DNA of 64,000 nucleotides from Rhodococcus sp. ARC_M6 (GTDB lineage: Bacteria; Actinomycetota; Actinomycetes; Mycobacteriales; Mycobacteriaceae), in NCBI RefSeq assembly GCF_022810305.1, contig NZ_JALGQH010000004.1, forward strand, positions 186,001 through 250,000. Direction: 5' to 3'. Shown here one piece after another: positions 58,039 through 64,000 of the stretch (position 1 is its first letter; every line of letters starts with the position of its first letter). The notes beneath the pieces were generated by a model. It saw nothing but the letters and a program-made list of their open reading frames with translations. It did no database searches and had not been told where the DNA came from. Both the position numbers and the translations under genes were made by a program.

Positions 58039-60381
58039 ATGCCGCTGATTCGAGACCTGCTCCGGCGCTTCGTATCCAACGCCGAGTCGATTCTTCTCGC
58101 TGTCACGGTGACTTCGTTGACCGCTGGTGCTCTCGCCTGGCTGCTCGACCGGGATTCGGCAGCGGCGACCCTGTGGGCAGCGGGGACCATCGTGGCATTG
58201 ATCCCCGCGACGTGGTGGGTCGTCGACGGGTTGCGGCGGGGGCGGGTCGGTGTCGACATCATCGCTATCCTGTCGTTGCTCGGAACACTCTGGATCGGGG
58301 AGTATCTCGCTGGAGCGTTGATCGCCGTCATGCTGGCGACCGGGCGCACTCTCGACGCGGCAGCCAACCGTCGAGCGACACGTGATCTGCGTTCTCTCCG
58401 CGAACACGTCCCCGGCACCGCACAACGGGACCGAGACGGACAACTCGAGACGGTGGCGCTCGACGAGATCGGCCCCGGCGACCTGATATTCGTCGGACCC
58501 GGCTCGGTGGTGCCCACTGACGGGTGGGTCGTCGGTGGGTCTGCGGTGTTGGACGAATCAGCCCTGACCGGTGAGTCCACCGTTGTGGAAAGGCCCGTCG
58601 GCGATGACGTTCGGAGCGGTGCGGTGAATGCGGGCGGGGCCTGCCGCATCGAGGCGAGTCGAGATGCGGAGTCGAGTACCTACGCGGGAATCGTTCGGTT
58701 GGCGAGGGAAGCCGCAGCCGAGAGCGCCCCTGTCGTACGCCTGGCCGATCGAGTGGCAGCTTGGTTTCTTCCGGCGACGTTGATTGTTGCCGGTTCTGCG
58801 TGGGCGCTGAGCGATACCCTCACACGGGCTGTCGCCGTACTGGTTGTCGCGACGCCGTGTCCATTGTTGTTGGCCGCTCCCGTGGCGATCGTTTCCGGCC
58901 TTTCGCGTGCGTCGCGCATCGGGGTGATCGTTCGGTCGGGTGGAGCGCTCGAGAAGCTTGGAAGTGCACAGACTCTGGTGATCGACAAGACCGGCACCTT
59001 GACCACCGGACGGCCGACACAATCGGATGTCGTGTGCGGCGGCGGGGACGACAGTGCGACGATACTTCGTTTGGCGGCGTCGGCCGATCAGGTCTCGTCG
59101 CACATCCTGGCCGAAGCGATCGTTCGTAGCGCCCGAGCGCGTGGATTGTCCCTCAGCACGCCCGACATGGTGACCGAGCGACCTGGCTACGGAGTTGTTG
59201 CCACGGTGGACGGACGCACCGTCACCGTCGGCAGGATCGACAGGACCGTCGCTCGTTCCGAGTGGGTTGCCTCGGTGGAGAATCGTGCGCGTCTCGACGG
59301 CGCCGTGATCGCCTGGGTAGGTATCGACGGGATTCTCAGTGGCGCAATTCTCCTGGTCGACCCGATGCGGACGGACGCGCCCTGGACTATACGACGACTG
59401 CGTTCCGCCGGGATACGAAAGATTGTCATGCTGACGGGTGACCGGCCGGAGCCGGCAGTCGAGGTCGGATGTGCGTTGGGGCTGGATTCCGTTCAGGCGG
59501 AACAAGAACCGGACGACAAGGTTGCGCGAGTCCGTGAAGAATCGGCGCAGGCAGTGACGATGATGGTAGGCGACGGGATCAACGACGCGCCGGCCTTGGC
59601 GGCAGCGTCGGTCGGAGTCGCAATGGGGGCGCGGGGCGCGAGCGCGTCTTCGGAGGCGTCCGACGTCGTTCTGACAACCGATCGGCTGTCGAGGGTTGCC
59701 GACGCGATGGACATTGCACGTCGATCCCGTCGGATCGCGTTGCAGAGCGCGATACTCGGAACCGCACTGTCGCTCGTCGCGATGATTTTTGCTGCCTTCG
59801 GATTCCTGATTCCCGCAGTGGGCGCGCTGTTGCAGGAGTTGATCGACGTTGCCGTGATACTTAATGCGTTGCGTGCATTGAACGGCGGAAAATCCACGGT
59901 TCCGGCACTCGATCCGAGGCTGTTGACGATGCTCCGAGGGTTTTCCGCCGACCATCGGAAGATGCGGGACGAACTGGAAATCATCCGCATCACCGCAGAG
60001 ACAATGGTGAGTGGAAATCGTGCGTCGGCACTGCGTCGACTTCACGAAACCGATAGATTCCTCCAAGAAGTGATTCTTCCACACGAGCGTATGGAGGGGG
60101 CGAATCTCTATCCAGCGCTGGAACATTCGCTGGGCGGCGCCGATTCGATTGCGACAATGGCCGGTGCGCACGCCGAAATCGAGCGACTCTGTCGGAGATT
60201 GGAACACCATGTGAGAACTGCCGATCGCAATGGTGGGGTGGAAGCGGAGCAGGTACAAGATCTCCTTGCCTGCCTGTACGGCTTGTATGCCGTTCTGACG
60301 CTGCACTTCCGCCAAGAGGAGCAAAGCTATTTCGTACTAGCCGACCAGTCGGAGACCGAAGGCGTGGATTCACGAGAGTGA
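58039..60381 (+). CDS. P1B-5-type metal ATPase with C-terminal hemerythrin domain
   Basis: 780 residues from the ATG at 58039. No N-terminal HMA metal-binding domain. Actuator TGES in ALTGESTVV; transmembrane metal motif TPC in VATPCPLLLA (C274); phosphorylation site D316 in DKTGTLT; hinge VGDGINDAPALAAASVGVAM. After the last membrane pair (about 610) a hemerythrin-like four-helix domain follows, with H639, H682xxxE686, H711 and H756 as candidate di-iron ligands. TPC-type P1B-5 ATPases with such domains are known and linked to Ni, Co or Fe efflux. Located in a dormancy island, O2-dependent control of metal export is an attractive inference. Confidence 0.87.
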   Translation: MPLIRDLLRRFVSNAESILLAVTVTSLTAGALAWLLDRDSAAATLWAAGTIVALIPATWWVVDGLRRGRVGVDIIAILSLLGTLWIGEYLAGALIAVMLATGRTLDAAANRRATRDLRSLREHVPGTAQRDRDGQLETVALDEIGPGDLIFVGPGSVVPTDGWVVGGSAVLDESALTGESTVVERPVGDDVRSGAVNAGGACRIEASRDAESSTYAGIVRLAREAAAESAPVVRLADRVAAWFLPATLIVAGSAWALSDTLTRAVAVLVVATPCPLLLAAPVAIVSGLSRASRIGVIVRSGGALEKLGSAQTLVIDKTGTLTTGRPTQSDVVCGGGDDSATILRLAASADQVSSHILAEAIVRSARARGLSLSTPDMVTERPGYGVVATVDGRTVTVGRIDRTVARSEWVASVENRARLDGAVIAWVGIDGILSGAILLVDPMRTDAPWTIRRLRSAGIRKIVMLTGDRPEPAVEVGCALGLDSVQAEQEPDDKVARVREESAQAVTMMVGDGINDAPALAAASVGVAMGARGASASSEASDVVLTTDRLSRVADAMDIARRSRRIALQSAILGTALSLVAMIFAAFGFLIPAVGALLQELIDVAVILNALRALNGGKSTVPALDPRLLTMLRGFSADHRKMRDELEIIRITAETMVSGNRASALRRLHETDRFLQEVILPHERMEGANLYPALEHSLGGADSIATMAGAHAEIERLCRRLEHHVRTADRNGGVEAEQVQDLLACLYGLYAVLTLHFRQEEQSYFVLADQSETEGVDSRE

Positions 60382-60405
60382 TCCGACAACAGTTTCGTTC
60401 AGCGT

Positions 60406-61014
60406 TCACGAGTGTTGCTGAAACTTTTTCTTCCACTCCGCGTCCCACATTCGGGCATTGTGCCGACCGATCAGATTGCGGGCCACCGCGACCATGAGGT
60501 GCATCGCCAGGGTGATCGCGCCGCACAGCACGACGGCAGCTGCGACGCCGTCGACAGCTGCTATCGACGTTTCGGTGGGTGGCTGAACTTGATCACCGTT
60601 GTCATTCGTCCAGACTGTGATCGTGTCACCGATTTTCGCACCGTAGTGGGCAATCAACGGTTCGGTGCGCGGCGCTCCGTTCATCGTCCACGTCACGGCC
60701 TTGGGTGCGGGGCCGACGTCCTTTATCGCCTTGATATCCGGAGTCGCCGGTGGCGCCGGCGGGGTGCTCACGACCGTGCCGTTCCACTCTTGGTACGTGC
60801 TGTGCTCCTGTTCGATTCGAGCTCGGTCGGATGAATAGACGGACGTTCCGATTGTTGCCGAGACCGGTATCGCGAGAGCCACTACAGCGATGGCGGCAAT
60901 GATCAAGGCGGACAGGAGTCGGTCCGATGGGCGCATCAATCGATTGGAGGACCACGGCGCTTGCCGCCACCAATGACTGGGCCGAGAGATCGTGCGAACC
61001 GGGTGGTTCCGCAT
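60406..61014 (-). CDS. Rv1733c-like membrane protein
   Basis: 202 residues from the ATG at 61014 with GGAAGG upstream. Two membrane helices (about 34-55, LLSALIIAAIAVVALAIP; about 155-180, AAVVLCGAITLAMHLMVAVA) enclose an extracytoplasmic loop with WNGTVVSTPP and TWTMNG; a basic tail ends the protein. Size and layout match Rv1733c, a DosR-regulon antigen of M. tuberculosis of unknown function. Last in an operon after the SPFH gene (40 bases). Confidence 0.8.
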   Translation of the reverse strand: MRNHPVRTISRPSHWWRQAPWSSNRLMRPSDRLLSALIIAAIAVVALAIPVSATIGTSVYSSDRARIEQEHSTYQEWNGTVVSTPPAPPATPDIKAIKDVGPAPKAVTWTMNGAPRTEPLIAHYGAKIGDTITVWTNDNGDQVQPPTETSIAAVDGVAAAVVLCGAITLAMHLMVAVARNLIGRHNARMWDAEWKKKFQQHS

Positions 61015-61054
61015 GGTGGTCCGCCTTCCGGAGCGGCGTGGTTGCAGGGAAACT

Positions 61055-61912
61055 TCACGAGCGGCTGACGCTGAGGGTACTTTCGTCGAATGTTGTTTCC
61101 TTGACCGTGTTTTCATTCGAGCTGTGGCTGGAGAGCTTTCCGGCAGAGATACCCTCCCGTTGGAGGAACGAACCCAGTTCGCCGATTGCGCTCATCAGAG
61201 GCGCGGGAAATACGACGGTGGTGTTCTTCTCGACACCGAGTTCGGCAAGGGTCTGCAGGTTGCGCAGTTGGAGCGCCAACGGGTGCGCCATCATGGTGTC
61301 CGATGCCTCGCCGAGGCCGGCAGCGGCACGGGCTTCACCTTCGGCCGCAATGATCTTTGCCCTCTTCTCGCGCTCGGCCTCGGCTTCGCGTGCCATCGCT
61401 CGCTTCATGCTCTCGGGCAGCTGAATGTCCTTGAGTTCTACCAGCGTTACCTCCACGCCCCAGTCCAGCGTGGTGGTGTCGAGTATCTGACGAATGCTGG
61501 TGTTGATCACCGCTGTTTCCGACAGGACCTCGTCGAGAGAATGCTGACCTACTACATTGCGGAGCGTGGTCTGCGCGATCTGATTGATTGCGGAACTGAC
61601 ATTCTCGATTGTCACCACCGACTTTTCGGCGTCGATGACGCGGTAGTAGGCGACTGCCGCGATGTCGACGCTGACGTTGTCGCGTGTGATGATTCCCTGC
61701 GACTGGATCGGCATCGTGACGATACGCATGGAGACTTTGGTCATCCTGTCGATCGCAGGAATGATGAGCGTCAGACCAGGATCGCGCACCGCGATGATCC
61801 TTCCGAGCCGGAAGTGAACTCCACGCTCGTACTGGGTGACGACTCGTATTGCCATTGCGAAAATTAGCAATACGACGACCACGACCACGACGGCGATGAT
61901 GGTTACGTTCAT
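61055..61912 (-). CDS. SPFH/stomatin-like membrane protein
   Basis: 285 residues. A strongly hydrophobic N-terminal helix ([20 protein letters not shown]) precedes the SPFH/band-7 domain: [40 protein letters not shown], and a coiled-coil region [24 protein letters not shown]. Forms membrane-scaffold oligomers. Upstream of the Rv1733c-like gene in the same direction. Confidence 0.92.
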   Translation of the reverse strand: MNVTIIAVVVVVVVLLIFAMAIRVVTQYERGVHFRLGRIIAVRDPGLTLIIPAIDRMTKVSMRIVTMPIQSQGIITRDNVSVDIAAVAYYRVIDAEKSVVTIENVSSAINQIAQTTLRNVVGQHSLDEVLSETAVINTSIRQILDTTTLDWGVEVTLVELKDIQLPESMKRAMAREAEAEREKRAKIIAAEGEARAAAGLGEASDTMMAHPLALQLRNLQTLAELGVEKNTTVVFPAPLMSAIGELGSFLQREGISAGKLSSHSSNENTVKETTFDESTLSVSRS

Positions 61913-61940
61913 GGTGATTCTCGATTCTGTGCGGAACGGC

Positions 61941-62123
61941 CTACCGACGCTCCTTACTTGCTGAAGGTTCGGATGCCCGTCTACCGTCCAGCTTTGCCCC
62001 CACGCACTGGTCGTCTACATGGCCGAATGTCACTAGCTGGACGGCCGGTGACCCCGATTTTCGATCAAGCACGCCATCGGGCAAGAGTTGGCGACCGATG
62101 ACCCTGGTATAGCGCTCTCGCAC
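61941..62123 (-). CDS. Possible 60-residue protein upstream of SPFH gene
   Basis: From a GTG at 62123 with GAGG seven bases upstream: begins [19 protein letters not shown] and contains [19 protein letters not shown], then a basic polar tail. The frame is open further upstream. It lies 28 bases before the SPFH start, so it could be a first operon gene. Within it, CCGTCCAGCT (61984-61993) and AGCTGGACGG (62035-62044) form a perfect 10-base inverted repeat. Coding status is uncertain. Confidence 0.35.
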   Translation of the reverse strand: MRERYTRVIGRQLLPDGVLDRKSGSPAVQLVTFGHVDDQCVGAKLDGRRASEPSASKERR

Positions 62124-62181
62124 GGAGAAACCTCGAACGTAGTAGTTGTTCGCGGATTTTCGATCGAGGTGGGAGGTGCGC

Positions 62182-64000
62182 GTGTCCGAGACGGTTGCTG
62201 ATTCGGAATCAGACGCAGTCAATCCTCGTGAATCCATGGAGCGGATGTTTCGGGATCTGAGGTCGGGGCGGCAAGGACTCGCATCGAGGGAAGCCGAACG
62301 TCGATCAATCGTCCACGGATCCAACGAACTCCAGCGTCGGCGTGGCCGAGAGTGGCCAGGTCAGGTGCTTCGACAGTTGACTCATCCACTCGCACTGCTT
62401 CTATGGATGGCCGCGGCGCTCGCTGTTGTCAGCGGAGCGTCTCCACTGGGTGTGGCCATTGTCTTCGTGATTCTTGTCAATGCGGTATTCGCATTTGTCC
62501 AGGAACTGCACGCGGAGCAGGCGGTGGAGGCGCTGTCTGCATTCCTTCCTGCCCAGGCGACGGTGCTACGGGACCGCATCGAACAGGTGGTTGATGCACG
62601 GACCCTCGTTCCGGGCGATGTCATCGTTCTCGACGAAGGTGGCCGGGTATCGGCAGATGCACGGTTGGTTTCCGGTTCCGTTCAGGTTGATCTGTCGGCA
62701 CTGACCGGAGAGTCCGTACCCGTTTCCGTTTCTGCCGATGCGGGTGGTGGCACGGGCCCTCTGGTGGCAGCTCGCGACATCGTCTTCAGTGGGACAGACG
62801 TGTTGGGTGGCAAGGCAATCGGATTGGTCTTTGCGACCGGTATGCGTACGGAGATCGGACGTATCGCAGCTCTGTCCGAACGGGTCGGGCGCGACGAGAG
62901 CCCGCTCGAAAAGCAGGTGAAGAAAGTGGCTTGGTTGATCGCCTGCGTGGCGGTCGTGATGGGCGCCGCATTCATACCGCTCGGGAGCCTGATTGCGGGG
63001 CTGTCCTGGGGTGATTCGGTCAATTTTGCAATCGGACTACTGGTAGCCAACGTTCCGGAAGGCCTACTGCCCACTATTACGCTGGCCTTGGCAGTCGGAG
63101 TCCGAACTCTTGCCCGGAAAGGTGCTCTGGTCAAACGAATTTCGGCGGTGGAGACGCTCGGTTCCACCAGTGTGATCTGCACCGACAAGACCGGGACGCT
63201 GACCGTGAATCGTATGCGCACGATCAAAATCTGGACGCCGTCCGGAGTTCTCACCTTCGACGGAGACAAACAACCACAGCCTTCGGGATCCCTGCCGCGT
63301 CGGATGGCGCATGCCGTCACATCCTGTTGCTCTGCCGAACTACGTGATGCGACGAAGGCCGGGGAGAGCGAGGGGACCGGGGATCCCACCGAGTTGGCGA
63401 TGTTGCGCGCTGCGGACCTGATCGGCGAGCCCGTATCCGCGGCACGGAAAGACCATGACATCACCTTTCCGTTCGATCCCGAACTGCGACGGATGTCGAC
63501 GGTGGATCGAGTCGGCAGTCGGTTCGAGATCCATGCGAAGGGTGCGCCGGAAGAGATCTTGTCCCTGTGCTCCCACATTGCGGAACCCGAAGGAACTCAG
63601 CACCGCCTGACGTCCGCGGAGCGCTCCGACATCGCTGCGCTGGTGCATGACTGGGCGTGCGTGGGATTGCGACTGATCGCAGTGGCAGAGCGCTCGGTAG
63701 CCGTTGACGGTGGGGAACCGCTCGTTCGTCGAGATACCGAGCGAGAGATGACATTGCTGGGCATCGCAGCCATGATCGATCCACCGCGACCCGAGGTCAA
63801 GGATGCCGTCGCGAAATGCCATACGGCTGGAATACGAATCATCGTCGTGACAGGCGATCACGGACTCACCGCCCGCGGAATCGCAGAGAGCGTCGGAATC
63901 GGGAAACTAGGGCTGCAGGTGGTTACCGGCGCTGAACTCGAAGCTATGTCCGAGAAGGATCTCGACGCACTCCTCTATACCGACGACGAAATCATCTTCG
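62182..64000 (+). CDS. CtpF-like P2-type cation ATPase, cut by window end
   Basis: At least 606 residues; open to the window edge. Start GTG at 62182 after GGGAGG (another GTG lies two codons earlier). The cation-ATPase N domain is followed by LTGESVPV, the membrane motif ANVPEGLLPTITLALAVGV, phosphorylation site in CTDKTGTLTVN, the nucleotide-binding KGAPEEIL and the start of the hinge, VTGDHGLTARGI. The PEGL motif groups it with P2 (Ca2+/Na+) pumps. M. tuberculosis CtpF (Rv1997) is DosR-controlled, so it fits this island. The last 250-300 residues are missing. Confidence 0.88.
   Translation, partial: MSETVADSESDAVNPRESMERMFRDLRSGRQGLASREAERRSIVHGSNELQRRRGREWPGQVLRQLTHPLALLLWMAAALAVVSGASPLGVAIVFVILVNAVFAFVQELHAEQAVEALSAFLPAQATVLRDRIEQVVDARTLVPGDVIVLDEGGRVSADARLVSGSVQVDLSALTGESVPVSVSADAGGGTGPLVAARDIVFSGTDVLGGKAIGLVFATGMRTEIGRIAALSERVGRDESPLEKQVKKVAWLIACVAVVMGAAFIPLGSLIAGLSWGDSVNFAIGLLVANVPEGLLPTITLALAVGVRTLARKGALVKRISAVETLGSTSVICTDKTGTLTVNRMRTIKIWTPSGVLTFDGDKQPQPSGSLPRRMAHAVTSCCSAELRDATKAGESEGTGDPTELAMLRAADLIGEPVSAARKDHDITFPFDPELRRMSTVDRVGSRFEIHAKGAPEEILSLCSHIAEPEGTQHRLTSAERSDIAALVHDWACVGLRLIAVAERSVAVDGGEPLVRRDTEREMTLLGIAAMIDPPRPEVKDAVAKCHTAGIRIIVVTGDHGLTARGIAESVGIGKLGLQVVTGAELEAMSEKDLDALLYTDDEIIF

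Overview
The window is high-GC actinobacterial DNA. It carries GTG starts, clear GGAGG-type ribosome binding sites and a gene set typical of Mycobacteriales: HrcA/DnaJ2, PhoH-YbeY-Era, an Rpf-type transglycosylase, an L,D-transpeptidase lipoprotein, DUF3556, and a DosRS dormancy regulon. The best guess is a Rhodococcus, probably of the erythropolis/qingshengii type. This is inferred from gene content and was not tested by alignment. No rRNA, tRNA, CRISPR array, transposase or integrase was recognised.

Region 1 (1-25.7 kb). The window opens with the end of hrcA, then dnaJ2 and rsmE. It resumes the same conserved block at 19.6 kb with phoH, ybeY, a CBS/CorC-family protein and era, followed by a tetR/amidase unit. 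Between rsmE and phoH lie about 17 kb of accessory catabolic and regulatory genes. These are: a reverse-strand MFS/SDR/BKACE/acyl-CoA-synthetase operon facing an AraC-type activator; a TetR/DUF3556 pair; a TetR facing a D-aminoacylase-like/Fe(II)-dioxygenase operon; an L,D-transpeptidase and an esterase; and a TetR/DHA2 efflux pair. Nearly every regulator here sits beside a readable inverted-repeat operator.

Region 2 (25.9-33.7 kb). This is a complete high-affinity potassium uptake operon on the plus strand: a 30-codon membrane micro-ORF, kdpF, kdpA, kdpB, kdpC, kdpD and kdpE, mostly with overlapping stops and starts. A frame-disrupted gene of unknown function follows.

Region 3 (34.4-42 kb). 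An alcohol dehydrogenase/universal stress protein operon, an alpha/beta hydrolase, a secreted Rpf-like protein with a long leader and a CRP-type site, an FAD monooxygenase and DNA polymerase IV.

Region 4 (41.5-64 kb). A dormancy island. It has four universal stress proteins (counting the one at 34.5 kb), a DosR-type regulator overlapping a DosS-type GAF kinase that keeps the presumed haem-ligand histidine, two Acg-type nitroreductases, and two HemG-like flavodoxins. It also has a FabG3-like SDR lacking its catalytic lysine, an OtsB-GH65 fusion next to a beta-phosphoglucomutase (a predicted trehalose-to-glucose-6-phosphate route), and an Rv2004c-like kinase. The end of the island holds a P1B-5 metal ATPase fused to a hemerythrin domain, an Rv1733c-like membrane protein, an SPFH protein, and the start of a CtpF-like P2-type ATPase cut by the window end. 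Many of these families belong to the Mycobacterium tuberculosis DosR regulon but are arranged here as one compact island. The likely shared purpose is survival of hypoxia or redox arrest: sensing (DosS), flavin redox enzymes, ion and metal pumps, and use of stored trehalose.
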